Shown one piece after another: positions 32,147 to 41,904 of a DNA stretch of 64,000 nucleotides. This DNA comes from Laburnicola sp. R22_1 (Eukaryota; Ascomycota; Dothideomycetes; Pleosporales; Didymosphaeriaceae). The position numbers were made by a program, and so were the translations under genes. The notes under the pieces were generated by a model. It was given only the letters and a program-made list of their open reading frames with translations, searched no databases and was not told the DNA's origin. Location of the stretch: contig JACONQ010000019.1 of NCBI GenBank assembly GCA_014281115.1, positions 1,302,001 through 1,366,000 of the forward strand, read 5' to 3'. The number at the start of each line of letters is the position of its first letter. Position 1 is the first letter of the stretch.

Positions 32147-32840
32147 AACGTGTCCGTGCGCGTAACGATCATGTTCGCGTAACGATCGCTATTTACTAGG
32201 AAAATTAAAGAAAATAAGAAGCTTTAATGCTATATAACTTTTTAATTGCTAAATATTTTTAAAAACTTTCTTAACTAAAGTTATAAAGAAAGATTCTATC
32301 TATAATCCTAGAATTTTAGTTTTTAATAATAATTAATCTTTTAAAATATATAAAAAAGTAAAAATTTAAGTCTTTAGAATTAAAAGAAAATAATTTTTTA
32401 AGAGTAAACTATACTATTCTAAATAGTTTTTATATTTACACTTTTTTATATAAAAGCCTATTTAAAAAGTTATTCTATATTTCTATACTTTTTTAAAAAA
32501 TAATTAGAGAAGATAATCTATCTTTTTAAATAGGCTTTATATAAAAAGTGTAAATATAAAAACTATTTAGAATAGTATAGTTTACTCTTAAAAATTATTT
32601 TCTTTTAATTCTAAAGACTTAAATTTTACGTTTTTTATATATTTTAAAATATTAATTATTATTAAAAAACTAAAATTCTAGGATTATAGATAGGATCTTT
32701 CTTTATAACTTTAATTAAGAGAGTTTTTAAAAACATTTAGTAATTAAAAAGTTATATAGCATTAAAGCTTCTTATTTTCTTTAATTTTCTAGTAAATAGC
32801 GATTATTACGCGAATATAATTATTACGCGCACGGATATAG
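32147..32840. mobile_element. palindromic MITE-like element, 694 bp
   Basis: Two arms, 32147-32475 and 32523-32840, are reverse complements over about 320 bp around a 47-bp loop. Matching words include CTATTTACTAGGAAAATTAA, AGAAGCTTTAATGC and TATTCTAAATAGTTTTTATA. The outer ends (ACGTGTCCGTGCGCGTAACG) resemble the pogo element termini and are flanked by TA. There is no transposase. The right arm has lost more C/G (GATTATTACGCGAATATAAT against GATCATGTTCGCG on the left). It fits a foldback derivative of the pogo family mobilised in trans. Confidence 0.82.
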
Positions 32841-32934
32841 TATAACGTATTTGTGTGTATAATATATAGATTTGTGTAATGCACACTTAGCTTAAAAATA
32901 TATTAAACTTCTACACTACACAACTCTACTAATA

Positions 32935-35005
32935 TGGCTCTAATTAATAATATACTTATAGAGATAGACTCGCTAGATTCTAGCGATAAACTTTATTATA
33001 CGAAAATAGCTAATAAGTATGGCGTTAAACGCTTAACTCTATTGCGGTGGCACTACGTAGTTACATAGTTGTATGTGTTAAAGATTACTAACTAATAAAA
33101 GCTTACTTTATAATAAGAGGTAGAGTTTATTAAATATATAGAAGGGCTTACAGCGCGTTACTTGCCATCTATAAGAGAGATAATACGAAATTTTGTGTTA
33201 ATAATAGCCAAGAAGCTAGTGAGCGAGAGCTAGGTTACTCGCTTTATTAACTAACATAGTATTTATCTTATCTCTTAATAGGTAGCTAGCATAGATAGTA
33301 ATCGCTACTAAGCTAACTTAGGGGATAAATACAGTCTGTATTTTAATCTTCTAGGTAACAAAATTAAGGAATATAATATTAAGTCTTGTTACACGTATAA
33401 TATAGATAAAAAGGGCTGCTTAATTAGTATTATTAGCTAATTAAAACAAGTGTTTAGTAGACGTATATAGGAGAAGAAAGAGGTTAGAATATCTCTCTAA
33501 GATGACTCTTATAAATAGATTACTATCCTAGCATGCGTCTGCGCTAATAGATCAGCCTTGCCGCCAAGCCTTATTTATTAGTCTACTAACAAGAATATAC
33601 AATTAAGCTGGGTTAAGGATATTAAGGCAGGAAAGCATAGCGTACACGTCTTCTCTTTACCCTTAGGCTAGACAAATAACAATATTGGCCTTACCTGGCT
33701 TAAGCAGATGTTTAATCGCTATACTAAGGCAAAAGCTTAACAATTTTACTAACTACTTATTCTTAATGGCTATGAATCTTACATTACTATGGATTTTATT
33801 AATTATTACGATTAGAATAGAATTATCCTAGCTATACTCCTGTTAGGGATTCCTGAGGTGCGGCGCGCCCGGCGGAAGGTTCCGCCGAGCCCCGGAACCT
33901 TACCCGATTAGGCATTAGCGCCTCGGCTACGTGTGGGTATATAAGGCAGCTGTTAATAGTCTTTATACGCCACCTCGATATCTTAGTAAAATCAACTTCT
34001 TAATTTCAACCTTTAATGCCTTGAGTGATCCCTTACAACTCCCCTCTTATTTAATGTATACGCTTTAGCCACTTAATATAGTGCTCTTTAAGTCTCTCTT
34101 ATTAGTCTACTTAGCTGAGCTTACAACTTACCTCTAAAAGAGCTAAGGCCTAGTTTAAATTAAGAAAGGCGACTTCTTCTATTTCTTTTAGAAGGCGTGG
34201 ATAAGCTCCTTTAAGGAGAAGATAATATTTAAGTCTTTTAAAGCAACTGGTATATTACTATTTAACCCAGAGGTTATACTTAAAAGATTCACCCAAACTA
34301 CTTAAGATAAGTAGGAATTACAAGAGAGCTCTATATTAGTACTTAGTAGATTTAACTAGCGTAAACTAGATCGCCTTATATAAGCTACAGTAGAGAATTA
34401 GGGCAGTAAGGACGCGCAGAAGCTTGGCTGCTCACTACACTATATCTTAGTCTAAAATAAGCTACTTCGCTATGAGATAAATGGGATTAAGGAGGCACTG
34501 CTAGTTAAGAAAAAATATAAAAAAAGGGCAAGCCTCTTAACTTTTAGCAATGTTAAGAGTACTATAGAGGTGTAGTATTCTAGTTACTAAGGAAGGTTAG
34601 AAAGGCGCGTGTATGTTAGTCTGTAAAGGAGTAAGAGAAAAAGGAGCAAAAGCTTTAAAAAGCTAAGATAGCTGAGTTAAGAAAGGCAGCTAAGCTATAT
34701 AAGGAGAAAATTGCAGAGGAGAAGCGTGTGGTGTAAGAGGCAGCTAAGGTAGCTAAGGAGAAAGAGAGGGCTAAGAAGGCAGTAGAGCGCGCTTGCGAAA
34801 AGGAGGCTTATAACGTAGCAAAAGCTCTACAATCTGCCCAAAAGGGTAAGAGAAAGGCTCTGTAGCTATCTACATAAAGCAACAAGCGTTAGAAATGTGT
34901 AGTTAACGCTCTAGCTACTAAGGAGGCCTTAGGTACTATATTAGCAGCTCTACCTAAGACTACATAGTATGGCTGTAATGTTAAGCTTCTAAGTAAATAT
35001 TAGTA
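32935..35005 (+). pseudogene. pogo/Fot1-like transposase relic
   Basis: It begins MALINNILIEIDSLDSSDKL, then YYTKIANKYGVKRLTLLRWH, the HTH region. Later it gives KSCYTYNIDKKGCLI, the eroded counterpart of the NMDEKGF block in the first element, and the basic tail near 34500-34800. Stops and A/T-rich codons are everywhere. The counterpart of the intact C-terminal tail (27052-27798) is broken here. Confidence 0.8.
33841..34037. mobile_element. solo LTR, 197 bp, GC-rich, with 5-bp TSD
   Basis: Starts TGTTAGGGAT and ends ATCCCTTACA (TG...CA with inverted ends), flanked by ACTCC on both sides (33836-33840 and 34038-34042). The flanking pogo sequence is continuous without it. It contains a GC-rich hairpin (GGCGGAAGGTTCCGCC) and a TATA-like GTATATAAGG near 33936. 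Its C+G content is much higher than its surroundings and it shows no obvious RIP. The parent element is not in this window; its family is unknown. Confidence 0.85.
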
Positions 35006-35948
35006 GCGCAGGTTAATTGCAAGCATTAATAGAGCACTCTACTAAAAAATCTTATAATATTCGCTACTATATATGACTCTATAGCCTTATTTCTTATAGA
35101 GCTATTATGGTATTATGCGTACATTACGCGAATCCGTACATCACGCATACGAACACGTTAGGCATTAATTAGCATACTCTAAAATTTCACTACATAGCCT
35201 ATAACCGAGTTTATTATATACTAGTACTAGTCTTCTTACCGCAAAGCGCTTAATATATATTTAATTATACTTTTTAAGCTAAATAGTTTAATATTTTTAT
35301 AAACAAAGTTGCATTCTATAACTATACTATAGTAAAAAAATTCTAACTATAACCTTTTTATTTGTGTACTAGCTTTAGCAAAAAAATCTTAAATATATAT
35401 AACTAAGTTAATAATATGCGTATTTTTAGCTCTCTACCTTCTAGTATAAGCTAGAGAAAGTTATTTATAGTTTAAACTATAATAACTCTAAATAGCTTTA
35501 TATTATTTAAAAACTTTAAATAAACTATAAGTTTCTAGCTACGTATAAAAGGACTTTTTCTAGTTATTTAGCTCTATCTATCTACTATAATAATTAACTA
35601 ACTTAAGTAAAACTAACCAATAAAGTAATTAAAATAATACGCTCTTACTATAAAGTAAGTTTTAGTAATTTTAATACTATATTTAAGGTTTTAAACTATA
35701 CCTTAAAAATAATTATACTATTTACTAGAAAGCGAAGACTAAAAAAGTAATAAGTAATAAGTTACTAGTAAAATTACTTATTTTAAACTATTATAATATT
35801 AGGAAAAGTTTTAAGTAAGCATAAGCACTTAGGGTACCTAAGCGGCTCTAAGTACACCTACGCACGCCTACGTACTAAATACGCTTAGAGTGCACTAGTA
35901 ATACTATTTTTTCTTAGTATGCGCATGCGTAAGATTATATAAGAATGC

Positions 35949-36048
35949 GCACCTATACTACTAGTGCACCTATACTACTAGTGCACCTATACTACTAGTG
36001 CATCTAGTGCATCTAGAGTACCTAGGGCACCTAGGGCACCTATACTAT
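35949..36048. repeat. tandem repeat, 17-bp units
   Basis: Three exact copies of GCACCTATACTACTAGT (35949-35999) are followed by shortened derivatives GCATCTAGT, GCATCTAGA, GTACCTAGG and GCACCTAGG. There are no spacers, so it is not a CRISPR. It lies inside the AT-rich block. Confidence 0.85.
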
Positions 36049-36929
36049 TAAAATAATGCTAATTAATTAGTAAATAAAGCTCTTTAATTAGCTAGAATTT
36101 AAAAAAGCTTAGTAAGCTGCTTAGTAAGCTTTTAAAAAAATTGTTCTCTAATCTAATCTATACCTAGGGTCTATATAACTTTAATCTAACCTATATCTAG
36201 AGTTTATACAACTCTAACCTAACTCTATATCTAAGCTAGATACTCTAAACCTATTTACTAGCCTAAGTACTCTAGATATTTTAAGTATTCTAAGTACTTT
36301 AGTAGTATAGATATATATTATTATATAATTTTATACATATATACTTTAAAAAAGTACTATTACTAGTATATACTAAGCTACTAAAGCGTATAGCTATATA
36401 TAGAGCTATATATGTATTATAAATATATATACTTATTAAAATATAAAGCTGAAAGTAATTTTACTTTAATAAGCTTTTATTTTATAGTATTACTTATTAC
36501 CTATTATATAGTTTATACTATAGATTATATAGTAGTGTAATAAGTAGCTACTTATCTTTTGGCTTATTATCTAGGTCGAGATTAGATAAAAACGTACGGT
36601 CTAGAAAGTCTAGACTTTAGGACTTTCTTTGTCTTATTGATTACGTGTTATTGCGTGATTATAGACAAAGAACTATTAGTTTCCTAAAGTAGAACTTAAT
36701 AACTTTCTAGGCACGTGTATAGTTATATAATCTCTAAGATCTTTATCTATATAAATAAGCTAAATCCACAAGTTAGAAAAAGTATTTAAGTTAGTTATCT
36801 TACTATTTATCTTAAGAATACTATCTACCTACCTTTTACTATATTATATAATCTATTTTAATAATACTTATATAAAAATTTTTCTAAAGTAGTAAAGTAT
36901 AATAATTATATATCGAGAAGAGAAATATT

Positions 36930-37100
36930 ATAAATCTTTTAGTTCGTTATTTTGTGTATATTTTGTTACTACTACTATGTGCTAGGTACTAGATTTTAGT
37001 GCCTTTTGTTTTACTCCTCTCTATATATAGTACGAACTCGATCTTAGTTAGAATCTTTACATAATAAAAATCTTTAATAAATCTTTTAGTTTATAATATA
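36930..37100 (-). repeat. RIP-mutated copy of the 5.1-kb repeat
   Basis: Contains TGTGCTAGGTACTAGATTTT, GTGCCTTTTGTTTTACTC and TTAGTTAGAATCT in the order seen at 5110-5300, with C-to-T and G-to-A differences. The pair gives a direct view of mutated and less mutated versions of one sequence. Confidence 0.6.
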
Positions 37101-37189
37101 ACACTATAAAGAAAAGCTATAAATATAAATATATTAAAAAAAAGTAGTAAAATAGGTTAGGCTAGAAATAATAATTATATATAATAAAA

Positions 37190-37440
37190 GTATATAGCGT
37201 TAATTTATCTACCTAAAGATAGAATAATAAAGGCTTTTATCTTAAATAATATAATAAAAAAGTAGAGCCCCTACTTAGTAATTAAAAAAGGTATAAAAAG
37301 GTAATAATAATAAAAAGCGCGTTCAAACTGCTAAGCGAGCTTAGCGGTCTTAGCGCAGCTCCTATAAGCAAAATTTTCACAAAGAGGCCACTTAGAACTT
37401 TAGGGGAGGGATAAAAGGCTTTGGCGCGACAATATAAAAG
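37190..37440 (+). repeat. dispersed AT-rich repeat, long copy
   Basis: Runs from TATAGCGTTAATTTATCTAC through AAAGGCTTTTATCTTAAATA, GTAGAGCCCCTACTTAG and AAAGCGCGTTCAAACTGC to GGCCACTTAGAACTTTAGG and GGGAGGGATAAAAGGC. The copy at 47445-47710 matches over this whole length, so the unit is at least 250 bp. It keeps GC-rich patches lost elsewhere. Confidence 0.75.
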
Positions 37441-37510
37441 TATAGTTATATTAAACTTTATTTTAGCTCTTTATAAGTTACGTATTACCTAAGAAAAAAA
37501 ATTTAGCCCC

Positions 37511-38427
37511 TCTACTAACAAGGACATATTAGTTGCAACAATTGGCCTCATTACAGCCTGACTCGGTTAAATATCCAAATCGGGAATTGTACGAGATCCA
37601 CGCCACACACAGCAGATTTGCGAACTACTGCGCATCCTCACCACTTTTCACTTCAGATATGAACCTTTCATCCAACCTCATCTCAGCTCAGGTTGGGCAG
37701 GAATTTCAATTTTATCACTGTCGGGCAGTCGTGCCTTGCTATACCGGATCGCCCCAACTCTTCACGTTCGCCCCGTGTCCTCTGCGCCATTCCTTTGCTT
37801 GGTGAGGCGTGGGACCGATCGCGATGACCTGCTTGCTACGTATCTATATTCTTCATCGCCCGAGAAGGTTCTGCTGCACTTCTGCCCAACATCAGGTAAC
37901 AGCGCCCGATGCGGCCCAGGCTGACAAGTCTGCGACCAATCATGTGCGCTACCTTCAAGCTAGCACGCCTACGTGTCGATGAATCTACACCACCCAACTC
38001 CCACGAGGCGAAAGTCTTGAACCACATCCTGAATCCCGGCCACCGTGCTTTCGTGTTCCAATAATGAGGCGGTTGGTACTATAGCGTACCCCCTCTCAGC
38101 CGTCGCTCTGACACCGGTCCTTGGTCCTGCTGAGCTGGCCGTCATCCTGCCACTTATCCATTCCAGGACTCCGTGCAATATTCAGTCGTTGTTGCCAGTA
38201 CTCCATGCAGCTACCCACGGTTGCCTATCCCCTTTAAGGCACCGGTCTGCCCAGGCGGTAGCATCCTGCTTCGTTGTTGTTCCCTCTTCCATTTCACCTC
38301 TGTTTCTTCTATTCTCTTCTGTTGATTACTCCGCCCAAACTCAGAAAGAGCTGCAATAAATACTGATCATCGGAATTCGGATACTTTGGTTTCATGATAG
38401 GCAGTACCTAAATCGACACCCTCTGAC
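37511..38427. other. intergenic upstream of the zinc-cluster gene
   Basis: About 0.9 kb of normal composition. Several short frames exist on both strands, none with a domain. It includes the presumed promoter and 5' UTR of the gene starting at 38428. Confidence 0.5.
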
Positions 38428-39841
38428 ATGGACTTTATAATACGCCAGCAAGCGACTAGCGATGAATTACCGCCATGGGCTGGAATCGTTTTCAAACACC
38501 CGGTACGTGTTTCGAATGCTCCCTACCAAATCGTATCAATGTCACTTCGCGGCTATTGTATATCCTGGATTGCTCACCCTGGTATACGTAAACTGTTGAA
38601 CATTTGTCGCTTTAGAGTAACCATACCATTGCTAACGAAGACTCATGCTCTAGGTGGATTCTGATGCTCTTTCAGAAAAGCTCAGGAATGCATACCCGGA
38701 ATGTAGAACGCTACGGGAGCGCAAACATCGAGCCACAATTGATTTCTTTGAAGAAGAACTCACTCGGATGCGGTCGAGGAATTCAATCTCTCTTGTTTCC
38801 ACTGACGTCTCCGGAATACCCTCCCTCGAACCCCAATCAGATGCTCCCAAAGGCTGTCGCGACATAGTCTCTGGTCGCAGTAGACAATCCAGTACGTCGG
38901 ATTGTACTTCACCCTCGTTGGAGGAGTCTTTCAGCTCTCCACAACTTGTTGAGCGAATACGAAGGGGGTCTAGAGCAACTATAAATCCCGAGCAATCCCA
39001 GCCCATGACTCCTTCGCCTAGTGCACAGCAGTTCGTCTGGAGCGCGCACGATGGTCGATCAATGCGCCCAAAAACCAAAAGGAAAATGACAGTAGAAGAA
39101 CGTAGCGCGTACAAAGAGACAAGGAAAAGAGGCGCATGCGACAAGTGTAGAAGACAGAAAGGAAGAGTATTTCTCACTCGCAATGTCACCCAGGCACGAG
39201 GACATTTGAGCTAACATTCTTAGTGTACTCACATGACCGATGCTGATTATCAACTATCAATGGTAGATACGAATGAATCGAAGAAAAGGTTCGCGAGCAC
39301 GAATACCAATATCTTGGTCAATACTAAAATGATCAGGGGTGCTACTAGTCTCGACGTTCTCTCGCCTGAAAGTTTCAAGTCAATCAAAACCGAGCACACG
39401 TCTGACATTCACTACAACACTCTTAGTGATACCCGGCAGTTCGGCTGTGCACCAGTAAGCGCACAGATCTCGTCAGAACCTAACGAGGTTATGAGGCCTC
39501 TCGACCTGACGACAGAATCGGTACCAGATGGTGGACGGCAGAGGGAAAGACGGAGAGTTACGACTCCACCCACAAAGTACGTATTTTCCGAATATGAATT
39601 GGAGCCTTTCGGTGTACCCACGGATCAAGACCAGGAGCCATGGTCCAGTTACACTACCCGAGATCCCACGGAATCAATCCAATCCGGATATGTGCTAGAG
39701 GCCAACATGCCAACGGATCCTATGTCGTCGCTTCGAATAAACCGCCAGCCCCATTTCTCTTTCCAGTCTGCATATGCATTTTACCAAGGGCCGTGGATGA
39801 ATAGCCAGGATCAGCCAAACGGAACTCCTTCTCCTACCTGA
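38428..39841 (+). CDS. putative zinc-binding transcription regulator, three exons, 401 aa
   Basis: Exons are 38428-38502, 38654-39166 and 39224-39841. Intron 1 (151 nt, GTACGT...TAG, CTAAC-type branch near 38633) joins IVFKHP to VDSDALSEKLRNAYPECRTL. Intron 2 (57 nt, GTATTT...TAG, CTAAC 39211) joins KGR to CTHMTDADYQL. Joining completes a Cys/His cluster: Cys187, Cys190, Cys197 and His199 in GACDKCRRQKGRCTH, preceded by the basic RSAYKETRKR. This resembles the first half of a Zn2Cys6 binuclear cluster; the second half is not obvious. The rest is Ser/Thr/Pro-rich, as in many regulators. It lies 2 kb from secondary-metabolite remnants on the same strand as the PKS, so it could once have been their regulator; this is inference. 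Confidence 0.66.
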
Positions 39842-41434
39842 GACATTCTGGTGGAGCATCCTTCCAGTCACTCATACAATATCTCTAGTCATATCCGGCG
39901 AACGATAATCGGGTAACGAATAATCGAGGTTTTTTTTGTCTGCTTCTCGTTTGAGAATTCGTCCGAGAGTTACCTTTGAGACTTAAGTCCGGATTCCATT
40001 TTACACCCACTCAACACCCTTGTTGAATTAAGCCTTTGGAGTAGTTCTGACCCGCCCAGAAACCCAGTCTGGAGTTGCCTGGAGACTACAAAGTGTCGTC
40101 TGGTGAATGGTGGCGCTGCAGTCTCATCGTTGGTTTCTTTACCTTGTCCAGCTACAAGCCTGTAGGCGTCGCTCAATTCTCCTTGACACCATCTGATCCA
40201 GTGGATTGCCATCCTGGAAAACTAGCACCGACATAACGACGTTCCATAGAGCCGTATCCAAGGAAATCCAGAGTTCAATGGTATGAAACTAGCGGCGGGT
40301 CCTGAAATCCCGTCCCTAGCTTCACCTAGAGGCTATCGGCACGCTTCACTACTGAGCTCGCATATTGATCGACATATTGGAAGTAGCACTCAGTCAACAG
40401 TACTCCGTACTTTTCATTTCCTGCTCCGAGATCGTTTTGGAATACCGAGAAGCCACGACAGGCGGCCGAGATTAGACCAAGGAAAGCGCGACCCTTGGTG
40501 GACCTATAGGAAGCTCACCGTAATATCAGAGCCAAGTGCAAAGGGTCGCAGAGATACAATTTCGTACACAAGTACGGATTCACATATCTTTCGACCCTGG
40601 GATCGACGCATTTTACAGACGTAAGACCTTTTTTCTTTGCTCTTACAGGTTCTTTCAGGCGTATCCTGTCCCACGTTACTTATCGGACCCTTTTTTACGT
40701 CCTTTCAACACATCCATAACCTGTTTACTCCAAATCGGAAGAGCTAGCTGTGGAGTTCTCATCAAGTACCATATCCTTGATGCGCTCCAACTACCTTCAC
40801 CACTTGCACTATGCATGGCACTCAATGCTCATAGCGCCGTCCAACCCCCTTTATACAATTTTTTCAGTTATCCGTCCTACAACGAGCGTAAAGCATTCCG
40901 CTTCAGCTAGATTTGCCTAGCACTTCTTATCAATTCTTCCCACGTCACTCCGGATATATATCTCGGCCCCATAAACTATCCGGAAACGCTATAGCTGATC
41001 TTTCTCGGAGGCATGCTAACATTGACTGCAGTTGTCCATCACCACCACGCACTTCGCACGACTGTGGTTCTCCGCACAGCCCGACGCCTACCAACACACG
41101 TGCGGCTTCGCCTGTCCATAAAACATGAGGTGGGGGCCCAGTATACGTTTTTGAGCTGAGTTGGTAAATGTCTGGAAAGGCTAATGTGTTATACCGTGTA
41201 TCGAGAGTGCGCGAAGTCTTCTTGATCACAGCTAATGGGTTGGTGTGTTGAAGGACGAGGTTATTGAGTACACGTGGGCTTGTTTTACCAGTATTACATT
41301 TCAGAGAATCACGATGCTAAATGATGCGATGAATAATATATTCCTTTTCAATAAGGATTTTGTAGTCCCGCCTTGACACTGGATAGGCCATTCCTCCTAG
41401 AACACGAAACGATGGGAGAACAACAATACAGAGC
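39842..41434. other. intergenic, no gene seen
   Basis: About 1.6 kb of near-normal composition with only short, overlapping frames (for example 40283-40910). None shows a domain or plausible splicing. It may be eroded former coding sequence of the adjacent cluster, but I see no specific relic. Confidence 0.5.
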
Positions 41435-41900
41435 CTAGGTCGCCGTAGCTTCTGTCGCTTTAGCTTTTTCGAACGTCTCCGCATCTTTCACCTTGCCTTC
41501 CTTTTTGATATTTTTCCACTCCAGCCCCAATGATACCAGAAATGCACACCCTGCTGCCGTCACGCTGAATCGCTGATGTAGAACATGTTCCGTAACCCCT
41601 TAGTATACGCACCGAGAACAGCATTGATGGCGTCTTCACTACCCATATCTTCTAACAGGCTGCGGATCTGTGAGGCACCGCTATTGAGAATGGTGGTTGG
41701 ATTTATATTCGGCACATCGCGGGCCAAGTTATTGATAAGTCCATTCTGAAAGACGGTCTGTGAGACGGTCTGTGGGACGGCAGTGAGACGGTCTGTGAGA
41801 CGGCAGTGAAAACGGACCCACCAAGTGATTGAAAGAACTGCACACAGGCTGTAGCCTGCCACCAAGCCCATCGACAGAGCCTTCAGCAGCACCTTCAGAC
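41435..41900 (-). pseudogene. MFS transporter (DHA14-type), C-terminal fragment
   Basis: The minus strand shows TACVQFFQSLGGSVFTAVSQ, then TVFQNGLINNLARDVPNINP, SQIRSLLEDMGSEDAINAVL, and YTKGLRNMFYIS. In another frame it continues VTAAGCAFLVSLGLEWKNIK to a stop at 41435. This is the last part of a 14-TM drug/toxin efflux pump. It is broken by frameshifts near 41575 and 41850 and by an expansion of a GTCTCACAGACC-type repeat at about 41750-41815 inside the VSQTV motif. The N-terminal ten or more helices are missing. Such pumps commonly belong to polyketide clusters. Confidence 0.78.
41750..41815. repeat. short direct repeats within the MFS fragment
   Basis: Imperfect units of ACGGTCTGTGAG and ACGGCAGTGAG repeat about five times. 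They expand a single SQTV-like codon block of the transporter and shift its frame. Replication slippage is the simplest explanation. Confidence 0.7.
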
Positions 41901-41904
41901 GTCT

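Larger units (their letters stand above)
32845..35158 (+). mobile_element. second pogo/Fot1-like transposon, RIP-degraded, about 2.3 kb
   Basis: Bounded by TA (32843-32844 and 35159-35160). The left end, ACGTATTTGTGTGTATAATA, is a T/A-shifted version of the complement of the right end, ACGTGTTCGTATGCGTGATG. The interior aligns by eye along its length with the element at 25840-27950, but with far more stops. It contains a solo LTR insertion at 33841-34037. It directly abuts the palindromic element. Confidence 0.82.
35161..37510. other. AT-rich RIP-like block, no gene
   Basis: 2.35 kb of very AT-rich sequence with stops in all frames. Within it are a tandem repeat (35949-36048), a block related to 5110-5300 (36930-37100) and a copy of the (TA)n-linked repeat (37190-37440). 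The segment 35218-35300 resembles 46770-46870 (GCTTAATATATATTTAAT, TTTTTAAGCTAAATAG). Normal composition resumes sharply near 37510. Confidence 0.75.

Noticed and set aside
35949..36048. Short regular repeats that might be taken for a CRISPR array
   Set aside because: Units of 17 bp are directly contiguous without spacers, in a eukaryotic AT-rich repeat block.
40283..40910. Overlapping plus-strand frames in the gap before the PKS remnant
   Set aside because: No domain, no splice logic, unlikely codon use; treated as non-coding.
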